A DNA stretch of 64,000 bases from Pseudocercospora fijiensis CIRAD86 (taxonomy: Eukaryota > Ascomycota > Dothideomycetes > Mycosphaerellales > Mycosphaerellaceae), in NCBI RefSeq assembly GCF_000340215.1, contig NW_006921535.1:3111323-3175322 (forward strand), given 5' to 3'. Made by a program: the position numbers and the translations under genes. Of the stretch, positions 22,206 to 34,743 are shown in pieces (positions within the stretch are counted from its first letter, which is position 1; each line of letters opens with the position of its first letter). Below the pieces are notes generated by a model. It had not been told where the DNA came from and searched no databases. It worked only from the letters and a program-made list of their open reading frames with translations.

Positions 22206-23974
22206 ATGCGCCTTCAATCAGCATACGACAACGCCGCCGCCAAGATCGCGCACATGAACCAGCCCTTGGGCGCATCAATCTGGTCCGACTCGGCATCGGT
22301 AAGTGGTATCCTTCATTGCCGCATTCTCAATGTGTCGCTCCTGCAGACACAACTGACCTTCTGCAGGGCAACGAGAACGCCCGGCCAACCCAGCCGACTG
22401 GCGCCACGCCATCTGCTCCACAGAGCTTCTCCTTCGACACCTCCACTACCAGCAACAACAACAACATCGACACCGCATCGTCGACACCACCTGCTGGCGC
22501 CCTCCCGCCGCACGTTCAAGCCAGCCGTCGAGCACCATCGCCAGCGCTTAGCGCCTCCTCTACCACCTCAACTCCTACCGACGCCACCATCGCCGACATG
22601 TCGAATACGGCTCGAGGCCCCACGCTGTTCAATCCGCAGCAGGCCAAGCTGCTCAAGTCCGATCCGGACTACTTGGAAACTCGTCGCACCTCAGCTAGGC
22701 CTTCTCGCTCTCGTGCCACGGCAGTCGCTAGCTCTCCAGCCCCTTCGTCAGCACCACGGCAGAGCCTCATGGCCAGCTTCAATGCAACACCTAGTCGCGC
22801 ACCAATGTCCAATGGCCCTTCACAGTGGAATCAGATGCAGAAAGAGGAGCCGCGCGGTCGTGCGACTCAGATCACATCTGCTGCTGCTGCTGCCGCCGCC
22901 GCCGTCGCCGCCAACCCACATGACCGTATCAACGAGCACAAGGCGGCCGCTCCAGCTCCAGCCACGCCGCTGTCACAAGCAACTGCTCGTGGTCTTGGTA
23001 GCATGGGAGGCGAGGAGGAGGTTCTCAAGGTCGAGAGCACGGTGAACAGCACCAACAGCTCAACCGCTGCCACGCCAGCTGTCAGCTTGCGCGAGCCCAC
23101 ATCGTCTTCGTCCAACTCCGGTGATAAGCTCCTTGACGCTGTAAAGGCTAGATTCCGCGCCATTGGGGAGGATCAGGAGGCGGCTAAGAAGGCTAAGGCC
23201 GAGACACCGGCCGCGCCACCGGCTGCACCACTACCGTCGACTTCGTCCCCCGCGCCGGCGCCGGCGCCTGTGTTCTCGACTCCTCTCGCCATCAGCACTG
23301 CCAAGCCAGCTGCTGCAGAGCCCTCTGCGGCTGATCGGAAGACCGATCTCATGAACAAGGCTGCTGCAGTCGAGAAGAAGGCCGAGCTGGATGTGCCATC
23401 GCTGGCCGCTAAGCCGATCGCTCCGCATGAGCGCAAGAAGGCTGCTGAGGAGAAGCCAACTGAGCCACCGAAAGCCGCGCCGAAGGTTGAGCGAAAGATT
23501 CAACCGAAGGTCGAGGCTAAGGCTGAGATCAAGCCTGTGATCAAGACTGAGCCGAAGATTGAGCCTGCCGCTGCCGCTCCCAAGCCGACCAACACGCCGA
23601 AGCCTCCCGCAATGCCGACGCCGGCCGCTTCACCTGACTTTGATGCCGACGCAGCATATCAGAAGCGCGTGGGCGAGCTCGTGGCTATAACGAAGCAGAA
23701 TCCGGCTCGTGCCGCCATGGAGTGGGATTCACTCAATGAGATGAACACCGTCCTCGAGGAGATGGCCGAGGTCCAGCAGGAGAGGGGGGCTCTTGTAGCC
23801 AAGCGCATCGAGATGAACGCCAAGATCGATGCCGCTATTGCGCTCAAGGATATGCGTATCGCTGGCTGCTTGAACACATACTCCAGGATCAAAAAGATGC
23901 GCAAGGAGGAGGAGGAAGAGGCATTCGCCCAGGAGGGCGGGGCTAAGCTCAATGGCTTGAAGCAGGAGGAGTAG
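22206..23974 (+). CDS. Ala/Pro-rich disordered protein with C-terminal coiled coil, unknown function
   Basis: Two exons, 22206-22298 and 22367-23974 (68-nt GT-AG intron), 566 aa if the first ATG is used; a second in-frame ATG at 22254 (MNQPLGASIWSDS) is also plausible. Nearly the whole protein is low complexity: Ser/Thr/Asn at the start, an Ala run near residue 195, then a long Lys/Ala/Pro/Glu region with KVE, KAE and KTEPKIEP repeats. The last ~110 residues are different: YQKRVGELVAITKQNPARAAMEWDSLNEMN followed by a heptad-like coiled coil (MAEVQQERGALVAKRIEMNAKI, written here in part) and an acidic-basic end. The tail is the only part likely to fold. I do not recognise the family. Confidence 0.7.
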
Positions 23975-26087
23975 AATTCCCGCTCATTTGGTCCGCATAG
24001 AAGTCCGGTTAGGGACGGCATTGGAGGCTCTCCATAGCATGACAGAAGACGGTATAGGCCGATGGTAGCCTGTATTGTGACGAATTGCAACGCATGTGAC
24101 GCTATTTTGTTGTTCCGCTCCCTCTCATGTTATGTTCCGTGCCTCTTGTAGCGAATCCAGTGAAAGTCGAGAGTGCGCTGTGCATTGAGATACGTCCATA
24201 TGAGCTTCCAATATACACGCAGATGTCACTCTGAAAAGCCTGGAAGGCGATGAAGCTCCCTTGACCGATGGGTGTGTGCACGTGTAGACTCGGAGTCTTT
24301 ACGTCGTACAACAGCTGATATCCTCGAGAGCGATCCTTGTGAACTCTCCCAAGTAAGGCCGAGATCGCATTGCGAGCTTTCCGAGCGAGGATTTTTCCAT
24401 CGGTCATGTTTTTGCATGCGTGTGTAATTGAAGTCTTCAGATTTTATGACAGCTGATGATCTTTGAGATGAATCCATGTAAGAAGATTTTCTGAGAGAGG
24501 TCGAGATCACCCTCCAAGTTTCGGATGCGGAAATTTTTCGTCGATGAAGATTGATGTATGGATATAGACTCGTAGACCTCGAACTTGGTCGTAACTAGGT
24601 AGGATATTGGAATGGCTGTGATATGCGTGTGATGGTGGTATGTATGTCGAGATCATGTCCTTGTCTTTGAGGATGTAGATAAGTCCTTGGAATATTTCGA
24701 GCAAGGTGTGTAGACTTGTGAGTACTAATATCGAGGATTTCAAGAAACGGTGGTGTACATGCGTAGAGATTCGCCTCGCAGGTCTTAGTGGTGCAGACGA
24801 TCCCCTGATGCGTATATCCAGCCTTCCTTGCATATTGCATCCGTGGTTTTTCTCTCTACGAATTTAAAGATGGATTCCGACAGGCATACCAAGAAGGCCG
24901 TCCGTGGGGCAGATTACCCCGGGTCTTTGAGGCTATAATTTGAGTGAAAATCAGCATGATGGAGAAGCAATTTTACGAGCCATTTTGATGAGCTTCAGAT
25001 CACCTTGCAAGTCTCATAATTATGGATGCTTCTTCATGTTGTATCGAGAGATGCTTATAGAATGGTGGATAGCGCTGTCGATGACGGCCAGGCGTTTGGA
25101 GCAGAGGCGATGTGGAACCCACGACCAGCGACGAGAGTTGCCAGGAGTCAAGATGCCTAGAACGGCATCGAGTGATCGTCAGGGTCGCGAGACCGGATCG
25201 AGATGAAATGTCGCGGTTTTGTTGGGCCCTTCGCCTTCTTGCCATTCTCTTCGGTCAAGTGGGTCGCTGAAAGCCGTGCTATTGGCTGTGATGGGGGCGC
25301 ATCGAGCTTCGTAGTACCGGTGCCTTCACAGCCATCGTCCGAATCTTATATCGGAACTGTGCAGCTGCTCGTCGCTTGGCAGGGCTTGACAGTGCAAGTG
25401 GGCGGTGGACGCTCACGGCGTCCTGGCGACGTTGAGCTGAGCATCTCAACGACGGAATCGACTCGGAAGAAGATGCGGCAAATTTGAATCTTTCCTGCAG
25501 AAATTGATGGCGGTGGCGGTCATCAGAAGCTGTTAGACATCACGGGCCAGAATCTGTATGCCTCACAAACACGTGGATTCCAGATATGTAGCGACCACGG
25601 TGTGCATTCATGTAGTTCTAGCCTGATTCGTGCCTTCGATCGCTGGTTGCGGCAATGTGTTGTGATCTTCATCTTCGTTCATGATTTCTCTCTCGGATCT
25701 TCAGTCCAGCCTCCGGGATTCTCTCCGTTCTCGAGTCCATGCTTAGACACTGCATCTTCATATGAGCAAAATTGCAAGATGATCCCCATCACGGATGCTA
25801 CAAGAGATAGATCGTGTGGAGGGAACGCGAGCAAGTGGTTATGCAGGTGAGGTGAGGTCAATCTGAATCGAGTTCGTCGGCACGGCAGGGGTTACGTGCC
25901 GACCCGCCACTTTTTTGGCCCTGCCAAGACTGTCACAGCTAGACTCATACCTCCATATGAGTCTTCAGTGATCTGTCCTGCTTAGCAATCCAACGATTTC
26001 GACATCGAACGAGCGTACTCGGGATCGATTGAAGCATTGAAGGCGCATGTTCATCGAGAAGAGCTCACATCCAGCCAGTCGCCCGCA
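23975..26087. other. 2.1-kb gene-free stretch upstream of isoleucyl-tRNA synthetase
   Basis: No frame here has convincing protein character. Short open frames overlap on both strands. The part from 24420 to 24860 is more AT-rich and rich in GTAGA/TGTAG words. I find no tRNA-like T-loop motif, transposase fragment or terminal repeat. Confidence 0.45.
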
Positions 26088-29000
26088 ATGGGCTCCATCA
26101 ACTTTCCGAAGGAGGAAGAACGCATCCTCGCAGACTGGAACACCACGAACGCTTTCCACCGCCAGCTCGAGCTCACCAAAGACCTACCAAAGTATGTCTT
26201 CTATGACGGTCCGCCATTCGCCACCGGCACGCCTCATTATGGCCATCTCCTCGCCTCCACCATCAAAGACATTATCCCGCGATACTGGTCTATGCGAGGT
26301 CGATATGTAGAGCGTAGATTTGGTTGGGACACGCACGGAGTTCCAATTGAGCAGATCATTGACAAGCAGCTGCAAGAAGAGCTTGGCGTGAGAGGCAAGG
26401 CCGCCGTCGACAAGATTGGCATCAAGGAGTACAACAGACGATGCAGAGAGGTCGTCTTGACCTATGCCAACGAATGGCGGAGAGTGGTTGGCCGAGTCGG
26501 ACGGTGGATCGACTTTGATCGCGACTACAAGACCATGGACCCAACCTTTATGGAGACATGCTGGTGGGTGTTCGCGCAGTTGCACAAGAAGGGCTTGGTG
26601 TATCATGGAGCGAGGGTGCTCCCATACTCCACCGCCTTGAACACGCCCTTGTCAAAGAGTGAAGCGCAAGAGGACTATCGTGATGTGCAAGACCCCGCCG
26701 TGACTGTCAGCTTTCCAGTGTTGCCAGCCTCGGAACAGCCGGAAGCAGTACGGGCCAAGATCGAGGAGGCATCGAAGGCAGCAGGAGGTGCGGAACTGAG
26801 CTTCGTGGCATGGACAACCACACCCTGGACGCTGCCAAGCAATCTCGCACTCTGTGCTAGCCCTGAGTTCCAATACATCATCGTGCGCGATACTCTAACA
26901 GATAAGCACTACATAATGCTCGAAGCTGGCCTTAACGTGCTATTCAAGGACCCCAAGAAGAAGGACAAGGACAAGTTCCAGGTGCTGCCGTACAAGATCA
27001 AGGGCACCGATCTGGCTGGCTGGAAGTACAAGCCGATGTTCCCATACTTCTACGAGGACTTCAAGGGCACTGCCTTCCGCGTCATTAATGACACCTATGT
27101 CAAATATGACGAGGGCGTTGGCATTGTGCATCAGGCACCGTCATTTGGTGAGGATGATTTCAACATCTCGTGGCGCGAGAAGATTTTCACACCGGAGAAG
27201 CCGGCACCCAACCCGCTCAACCCAGCTGGAGAATTCACGAGCGAGGTCAAAGACTTTGAAGGCGACCACGTCAAGGCTGCTGACAAGAACATCATCAAGC
27301 ACATTGAGGGCCTTGGTCGTATGGTACGGAAGTCACAGATTACCCACAGATACCCCTTCTGCCCTCGATCCAAGACACCTCTCATCCAGCGTGCTGTGCC
27401 TTCCTGGTTTATCAAGGTTGAGAACATTGTACCAGAATTGCTCGAGAATCTCGAACAGACACATTGGGTGCCATCTTCCGTGAAAACTGGTCGCTTCTAC
27501 CAATGGCTCGGCGCTGCGAAGGATTGGAACGTGAGCAGAAATCGCTACTGGGGCACTCCATTGCCTCTGTGGGTATCAGACGATTTCAAAGAGGTCGTCT
27601 GCGTGTCATCAGTCGCAGAGCTCAAGAAGCTGTCAGGATACGAAGGAGAGATCAAGGACCTTCACAGAGACACCATCGACCAGATCACGATCCCATCACA
27701 GCAAGGCAAGGGCACCTTGAAACGCGTGGAAGAAGTCTTCGACTGCTGGTTCGAATCAGGATCCATGCCTTACGCTTCGTCGCACTATCCCTTCTCCTAC
27801 CCCGGTTACGATGCCTCGGACGCCGCGTCAGGAACCTCACCAAATGATGGTCCTGGCAAGGAGCTCTTCACCAAGTTCCCAGGTGACTTCATTGCTGAGG
27901 GTCTGGACCAGACTCGTGGTTGGTTCTACACTCTCTCAGTCCTCGGCACACATCTGTTTGGCACCTTCCCTTACAAGAACTGCGTCGTCAATGGCATCGT
28001 GCTTGCAGAAGATGGCAAGAAAATGTCAAAGTCACTCAAGAACTTCCCTGACCCAATGCTTGTTGTCGACCGATATGGCTCTGATGCTCTCCGACTCTAT
28101 CTCATCGATTCTCCGGTCGTACGTGGCGAGCCTCTTCGCTTCGTTGAACTAGGCGTGAAGCAGATCGTTTCTGGTGTACTATTACCGCTTTGGAACTCAT
28201 ATAACTTCTTCGCTCAGCAAGTTGCTCTGTTCAAGAAGAATACCGCTGAAGATTTCGTCTTCGACCCCGAGATTCAGAAGACCAATCACAACATCATGGA
28301 CAGATGGATTCTGGCTGCCACACAGTCGCTTATCCAGTTCACGAACCAGGAAATGGAAGGCTATCGCCTGTACACAGTCGTGCCAAGACTTTTGAAGATG
28401 ATTGACGAGATGACCAACTGGTACATCCGATTCAATCGCGATCGCTTAAAAGGCCAGAGCCCGTCCGCTGGTGCCAAGCCGACTGCAAATGGTGTTCAGG
28501 AGAATGGTACTGTCAATGGTGATGAAGAGGAGGGCAGCAAAGCAGACACGCTACATGCACTCAACACACTATACGAGGTGCTCTACACATTAGTGCGAGC
28601 GCTTGCGCCATTCATCCCCTTCCTCACCGACAATGTCTTCCAACGACTTGCTCCACACCTGCCAGAATCCATCACTAAGGGTCAAGATGTTCGGAGCGTA
28701 CACTTTTTCAGATTCCCGACAGTTCGTGAAGAACTCTTTGACACAACAGTGGAACGTCGCTTCCGTCGCATGCAGAAGGTCATCGAACTTGGTCGTCTTG
28801 CGCGAGAACGCAGAACAGTCTCGCTTAAGACACCACTCAAGACCTTGGTAGTATTGCATCCCGAGCAGGAATATCTCGACGACGTCCAAAGTCTTGAAAG
28901 ATACATCACCGAAGAACTGAATGTGCGAGATCTGGTCTTAACCAGCGACGAGAACAAGTACGGCGTTGAGTATTCGGTGTTGGCTGACGTCAAGAACCTT

Positions 29001-29591
29001 GGACAGAAGTTCAAGAAGGATGCCAAGAAGATCAAGGATGCGTTACCGAAGTTATCTGCGGAAGAGATTCGAAAATTCCTCGACACTGGTAGCATCACTG
29101 TCGAGGGACACGAGCTGGTCGAACAAGATCTTCGTGTTCAGCGCAATGTCAAGAAGACAAAGGAGACAGAGAACATCGAAGCTGCCATTGATCCTGATGT
29201 GATGGTTCTGCTTGATGCCTTCGCTTACCCAGAGCTTGCGCAAGAAGGTCTTGCTCGAGAGGTGCTGAATCGTATTCAGCGATTACGAAAACGTGCTGGA
29301 TTGGTCCCCACTGACGACGTCAAAGTCGTGTATACCGTGCTTGCTCCCACAGCCGCTGATGCCGTCGATGGCGCGGTGAGCAATGATGAGAAGACTGCAA
29401 ATGCTGAAGTCAGCAGACTTGAGCAAGAGCGTGTGGTGGAAGAGATGTTTGAAGGACAGAAGACAACATTCGCAAAGGCTGCAAGCCAGGGCGTGGTTCG
29501 CGATGCTGGTGGCAGCAACATTGAGCCCGTTGCGGAGGAGGAGACGGATGTGAAGGACATCAGGCTTCTCCTGAAATTGTTAAAGACATGA
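26088..29591 (+). CDS. ILS1: Isoleucine--tRNA ligase, cytoplasmic
   Basis: Charges tRNA-Ile with isoleucine in the cytosol (class Ia synthetase with editing domain). The first in-frame ATG is 26088 (MGSINFPKEEERIL); the frame extends upstream only through non-ATG codons. At 1167 aa without introns it is slightly longer than the yeast enzyme. Visible: HIGH-type motif HYGH at residues 50-53 within TGTPHYGHLLA; the CP1 editing region (WTTTPWTLPSN near 243-253, DEGVGIVHQAPSFGEDD near 340); GLDQTRGWFYTLSVLG near 610; KMSKS loop at about 644-648 (GKKMSKSLKN); anticodon-binding domain from about 760, carrying a low-complexity insert around 790-815. The C-terminal extension is typical of eukaryotic cytosolic enzymes. 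No mitochondrial presequence is apparent. Confidence 0.97.
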   Translation: MGSINFPKEEERILADWNTTNAFHRQLELTKDLPKYVFYDGPPFATGTPHYGHLLASTIKDIIPRYWSMRGRYVERRFGWDTHGVPIEQIIDKQLQEELGVRGKAAVDKIGIKEYNRRCREVVLTYANEWRRVVGRVGRWIDFDRDYKTMDPTFMETCWWVFAQLHKKGLVYHGARVLPYSTALNTPLSKSEAQEDYRDVQDPAVTVSFPVLPASEQPEAVRAKIEEASKAAGGAELSFVAWTTTPWTLPSNLALCASPEFQYIIVRDTLTDKHYIMLEAGLNVLFKDPKKKDKDKFQVLPYKIKGTDLAGWKYKPMFPYFYEDFKGTAFRVINDTYVKYDEGVGIVHQAPSFGEDDFNISWREKIFTPEKPAPNPLNPAGEFTSEVKDFEGDHVKAADKNIIKHIEGLGRMVRKSQITHRYPFCPRSKTPLIQRAVPSWFIKVENIVPELLENLEQTHWVPSSVKTGRFYQWLGAAKDWNVSRNRYWGTPLPLWVSDDFKEVVCVSSVAELKKLSGYEGEIKDLHRDTIDQITIPSQQGKGTLKRVEEVFDCWFESGSMPYASSHYPFSYPGYDASDAASGTSPNDGPGKELFTKFPGDFIAEGLDQTRGWFYTLSVLGTHLFGTFPYKNCVVNGIVLAEDGKKMSKSLKNFPDPMLVVDRYGSDALRLYLIDSPVVRGEPLRFVELGVKQIVSGVLLPLWNSYNFFAQQVALFKKNTAEDFVFDPEIQKTNHNIMDRWILAATQSLIQFTNQEMEGYRLYTVVPRLLKMIDEMTNWYIRFNRDRLKGQSPSAGAKPTANGVQENGTVNGDEEEGSKADTLHALNTLYEVLYTLVRALAPFIPFLTDNVFQRLAPHLPESITKGQDVRSVHFFRFPTVREELFDTTVERRFRRMQKVIELGRLARERRTVSLKTPLKTLVVLHPEQEYLDDVQSLERYITEELNVRDLVLTSDENKYGVEYSVLADVKNLGQKFKKDAKKIKDALPKLSAEEIRKFLDTGSITVEGHELVEQDLRVQRNVKKTKETENIEAAIDPDVMVLLDAFAYPELAQEGLAREVLNRIQRLRKRAGLVPTDDVKVVYTVLAPTAADAVDGAVSNDEKTANAEVSRLEQERVVEEMFEGQKTTFAKAASQGVVRDAGGSNIEPVAEEETDVKDIRLLLKLLKT

Positions 29592-31226
29592 GGTAAATGG
29601 TTATGGGAAGCATGGGTGATGTATCGGCTTGTAAGCGTGACGACAAGACGCCGACTATTGCGCTGATAGATTACAGATGATCACGGAAGTCCCGCGCAGA
29701 CATTTGCTATGCTGTGCTGGATTCGCTCAAGTAGCATGAAATATGTCGCCTTTCCGATGCGAAGTCAGTCGTGGCCTTTGATGAAAAAATTTGACATCCT
29801 TTCAGACCTTTTGCCTGACTTTTCTGTGCCAAAAAAGTCGATCACGATGCTTCTGCCAAGCGAGTAAGTCCGTCCGGCTTGTGTCTCTCCCGATCAAATT
29901 TCAGATCCACGGGCCTCTGGCATATGCATGGAACGCCAGAACCGCACCTCCTTTGCCATCGAGCACCCTAGGATATTGCGGCACAAAGCGAGATCGTGCT
30001 CATGCTCGGTGTCCGAAACGCTGCGTGCTGATCGAAATTCCGCGCCGATGACCTGCTTATCTCGGAATGTCACCCACTCCTCCCAGAGCTTCGCGCTAGA
30101 GTAAATAGACTCAACGTGACAAAATCATGCACATGGTCAGGCTTGGCATCGGAGAATAAGCAATGCCCTGCTTTCACATGCCTTTTCTCTCACACATGCC
30201 AAGCGAGAGCATGCAAGGGCAGTGGAGAGCAGCACAAGAGTGTGTTCGCGCATTTTTCGAAAAAAAGAAATGTCACAGGGCTGCTCACGTAAATGAGCGC
30301 GGCACAGGTGTGCTGCCATCTCTACATACTTCGAGTGCTCGTGCCGCTGTGGAGCTTGGTGGAACAGAAGCGATCGGGACATCTACAACAGTCACACGAA
30401 GGCTTCGAGCCACACGGGCAAGTCCGGCAGAAGAATAATAATGTGGGGATTGTGCTACGGAGGCGCTCGCCTCTTCTGAAAATCCTTCTGGCCAAGACTC
30501 TCTGTCCGAACACTCAGTACAACCAAGCCGTGTCCGCAGACGAGGGTGATTTTGTGGAACGGAGAAGAATTTCCGTGCAATTGAATATGGGTCCTATGGG
30601 GCTCAAATGGCAAGAGAAGGTGTCGTCTCAACATGTGATGGACTTTGATTGCACACGAACGACCCCGGACCAGGTCGGTGGGAGTCGTGAGATCGAATTC
30701 ACATCTCCCTCGATAGCTGCAGACGCTGAAAAGTGGGTCCCAATACCCATGCCGCATGTGATTGTGTCGCTTGATATCACCTTTAGCGCTCTATACACGA
30801 CACCCTCAGACTTGTCTAACTCGGCGCCGCCGCGTGTATCTGCCAAGTGTAGAGCGCAAGCAACAGACTTTGTACACGAGCACATCTTAATTTATGGATG
30901 GCCCGAGACATGTTCTTGGGAAAATATGCAGCCATCTCGTATCGGGAGGTGGATCCTAGCACGCAGGCGGCAGCACTGACATTGTGGTGGTGAGACAGTC
31001 CGTTGGGGTTGGTCAGCTTGGCATTGCTTGTTCTTACCTCATCATTTACGCTGGCACATGCATGAGATGTTTGAAAAGCAAATACTAAGAACTGCTCAAG
31101 TCATGTCTGGTGGCACAGTCGTGAAATAAGTATGCTATACAAAACCGAAAAAGCTGACCTTAGCGGCCGCCACCATAATCACAACGCTGTCCCGAACAAA
31201 TAACCCGAAAAAGAATCCCGTACATT
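29592..31226. other. 1.6-kb convergent region without a supportable gene
   Basis: It lies between the ILS1 stop and the stop of the NRPS-like gene. A 228-codon plus-strand frame at 30293-30979 exists but shows no domain, no amphipathic or hydrophobic structure and no good context. I regard it as chance. Nothing else is recognised. Confidence 0.45.
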
Positions 31227-34116
31227 CTAGATCCCACGTCCTGCCAATGCCTCGTTCAGGATCCGCTGGAAGTCTTCAATCAGAGGCTCCTTGATCAGAC
31301 TGATATGCGTGCCGAGGACTTCGTGGAAGCGAACATTCTGATCTTTCACGTAAGACTTCCAACCACTAAGCACGTCGCTCCTCCAGGCCTCCGGTGTCGC
31401 CCCGAAGTGTGGCATTGGATCCGCGCAGAAGATATCTGCAGTAGCCACTTGACCTTCGGGGTCGTAATTAGCGGCCATGAGACGCATGCAGTCCTCAACC
31501 CGACCGAAAGCTTGCAGACGAGGTACCGTGATGTCCATGCTTTCGATGAACCTGGGCGAGAATTTGTTGAAGAGGAGAGCGTAGAAGTCCTCGTCGCTCA
31601 GATCGGCTGTTTCTTCGGCGAAAGCTCTCGCTTCGTCTTCTGTGTACTTTGACACTACTGGCAGGAGGTCAATCATCAAGGAGCGATAGCGTACTTGGCC
31701 GATGGTGCTTTTGAGGCTTGGTGGGTTGTCGATGCCACCGCAGAAAAGCACTTGTTCACCTTCAGCCTCGAACCTCTTGGTCAATTCGAAGGCCAAAAGT
31801 CCTCCGAAGCAGTAGCCCAGCATCGCATAGGGACCTTTGGGTTGCGTTCGTCGGATGGCTTTGTAGTATGTGTCCAGCAATTCATCCAAGCTGTCGAATG
31901 TGCCTTCTCCAGGATGCAAACCCTTGGCTCGCAGTGCGTAAATTGGCCGGTCTGGCAGATACTTCAGAAGACCTATCCAGCAAAGGAACTCTCCCGCACC
32001 TGGATGAAGGAGGAATAGAGTTTGCTTTGTGCCTTCCGTTGCCAAAGGTACGATGGGATCATATTCCTGTGATACAGTACCGAGAAGTGTCAGTTCGTGC
32101 TCGAGCTCCTCAACCGAGTGGCAGCGTATCAGCATTGGCATCGGGATCTCCTGATGAATTTTGAGTCCCTTCTCCAAGGCCGCCTTCAGTCGCATGAATC
32201 CCATTGAGTTGATTCCAGAGGACAATAAACCGTCTTGGCCAAGCAGTTCTTCCGGCGATATGTCTACGATGCCAGCGTAAATCTGGGCGATCTCTTGTTG
32301 GAGTGGAGAAAGGTTGTCCAAACTTCGCTCGGGTGCGCTATCGATGGCTTGTCCAGATACCGCATTATCAATGATGTAGTCGCCGAAGAGGCCCTTCTCG
32401 AATGATTGCCTCAATTTCGCCCGCGAAAGCTTGCCAATGGTCGACTTGGGAAGCTGAGATTTTGGCAAAGGTATGATGTGTAATGCTTTCTGGGCACAGA
32501 CACTGAATACCGCCTTGTCGATGGCTCGCAGAGTGGCTCGCAGGTTCTTGGGTCCGATGGCATCCTCAGTCGGATTGAACAGGACCACTGGCGCCTCTGA
32601 GTCCCTTTCCTGATCCCATGTAGAAAACACAGCTGTGAAAGATGGGGTCAAGCCGGCAATGTTGCTGCTCTCGATAGCGTATTCGAGCTCGAATGAAGAG
32701 TAATTATTGCCGTTGAGGATCAGCACTTCTTTCGCTCTACCGAGGAGTTGTAGATTGCCATTCTCATCAAAGCGTCCAATGTCTCCAGTATTCATCCAGT
32801 TGTCTTCGGTCATGCATGCAGAGGTGGCAGCCTCGTTGTTGTGATATCCCATGAAGATTACCGGGCCGCGTAGGTGAATTACGCCTTCTTGTTCACTTTC
32901 TGCGTCGTCGAATGTTGGCACGATCTTGCATTCCAGTCCCGGTAGTGGTTTGCCAACAGAGGCGAAAGTGTTGGAGTTCGCAACATCGTAGTCTGGACTT
33001 TCCAAGTTGTAGAAACAAGCTGAACAAGTTTCGCTCAGACCATATGCGGCCTTGATGCTATGTGGAGGAGCACCGTACTGCTTGAGCACCTCGTCCACAG
33101 CTGCCAAAGTCTTCGTTCGGTTGGCTTCTCCACCGCACATGATTGTTGACAGATTGCTAAGATCGAGACTCAGAGCGTCGCTTCCTTGTTTTGAGAAAGA
33201 TTCTGCTGCAGCTGCGAGGAAGAAATTCGGTGAAAAGGTATACCCAATCTTGTTGTCGGACAACACTTGGAAGAATCGCCAAGGCTCAGAGACGAGCTCT
33301 GTGGTTGGCACAAAGACTTGGTCGTCTCCATTGAATATCGCATGGAGATGAACCTCGCAAAAGCAGGCTGAGTGGTCGAATGAGACCCAGGACATGAATG
33401 CCCTACCCTTCGTGGAGAGATAAGCGGATTTGGCTCGCACAGATTCGATCAGCTGGGCATGAGAGAATTTCACAGCTTTGGAGTGTCCAGTACTCCCCGA
33501 TGTGAAGAGGATCGCCGCGATGTCATGGGAATCAATCGGATTTGGCTCTGTCGGCGATGAGAGCCCACTGTCTTGACGGCGGCCAAGACCTTCCACTGAC
33601 ACTACATTGAGCTTTCGAGAGGCGATGATAGATGATAGCTTGTGCGAAGTGAGAATCGGTGTTGATCCAAATAATGCCCGAAGATTGTCAAGCTGGCCTA
33701 GAAACAGTCAGTGAGCCATCAATCTCTTCGCGTCGTTTTGGAAAGCCTTACCTGCGGCAGTTTTTGGTTCGTTGGACACTGGGTTGAGCACAGCACATAC
33801 ACCGCCCGCGGCGACCACAGACCAAAACCAGAGCACATTGTCTGAGTGAGTGTCGAAATATGTGATGACAGTGCTTCCATTCTTTACGACTCCAGCTTCC
33901 AGTAGTCGAGAGGCATTGTCCTGTTTGATCAGTAAAGCTTGTGAATCAACGAGGGAGATATAATACCTTGGCTCGTTGATAGAGTTGAGCATACAGCACA
34001 AAGCTCGCTGATTCGTTCAATCCTTTGTCAAGATATCGAATTCCAGTGCCCGAGCCACTCTCAGCCGCTCTCTGAAGTAAGTCCAATATGTGCTTTGGGG
34101 TTGACTGAGGGGGCAT
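31227..34116 (-). CDS. NRPS-like synthetase, adenylation-thiolation-thioesterase (A-T-TE)
   Basis: Three exons on the minus strand: 34116-33967, 33920-33752, 33697-31227 (introns of 46 and 54 nt), 929 aa, the normal size for this class. Domains: adenylation about 1-560, with A3 loop FTSGSTGHSKAV near 172, the FDHSACFCEVHLHA block near 210 (similar to aryl-oxo-acid-activating enzymes), YGLSETCS and NTGDIGRFDENG; thiolation domain about 575-650, with phosphopantetheine Ser in GINSMGF near 604; thioesterase 670-929, with GYCFGG near 735, GGIDNPP and GTHISL near 904. There is no condensation or reductase domain. Known relatives dimerise aryl pyruvates into quinones or furanones. The nucleophile position holds Cys rather than Ser. 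Substrate cannot be read here. The gene is divergent from the ketopantoate-reductase-like gene. Confidence 0.92.
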
Positions 34117-34743
34117 CGCGATTGCTTTGATGGTGAAGTGAGTGGTGTCAAGGAAAAAGTTTGATCGTGTACAACAGCTTTTAACGCAAGTGACCGCGCC
34201 TAGCCATTCCGTTCGTGAACCAATTGAGCCGATCTGCCTAGAGTCTCGGACAAGGCTCGTAAGCCAAGCACGGGGAGCATTTGAGGTCATAGCAAGCGCA
34301 AGCCGGGGGGCCACGCGCTGGTAGATCGCAGACCGGTCGGTTCAATGGCCGCTTGCAGGGCTTCCTGCGCGTCCGGACGGCGTGGCTCGCGCAAGGTGTA
34401 GAATCGTTAGACTTCGGATGACCGACCCGCAGCTAGCTAGGCACCTGGATCAGGCTGATAGTCACCAAAGTCTGATCGACGTCACGTCGCCGTGGAACGC
34501 GTAAGGTGGTGCCGTTGCCAGCGGGAGAAATGCTTCGTCGTTAAAGTGTTTCAAGACATCGGAGATAAAATGGGCTTGACCGCACCGGGAGATTGTCGTC
34601 ACATCTTATCTGTCGAGACCACCATCTCGACATGGTGGTACGCGTAACATGGGTGCTGGAAAGGCGTGTAAGGGTGGGTGTGCATCACACCTTGTGGTAG
34701 CCCGTAGCCCGAGAATCTCGGAGAACGACAAACATTGTCCGAA
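34117..34743. other. Upstream region of the NRPS-like gene
   Basis: About 630 nt. Part of the roughly 1.5-kb divergent region shared with the reductase gene at 35584. It should hold the NRPS-like promoter. No palindromic binding site could be singled out with confidence. Confidence 0.4.

Noticed and set aside
24000..26000. Possible transposon or tRNA genes in the 2-kb gene-free stretch
   Set aside because: No terminal repeats, transposase-like frame or tRNA B-box-like motif was seen.
30293..30979. 228-codon plus-strand frame between ILS1 and the NRPS-like gene
   Set aside because: No domain, signal peptide or intron context; composition looks like non-coding DNA.
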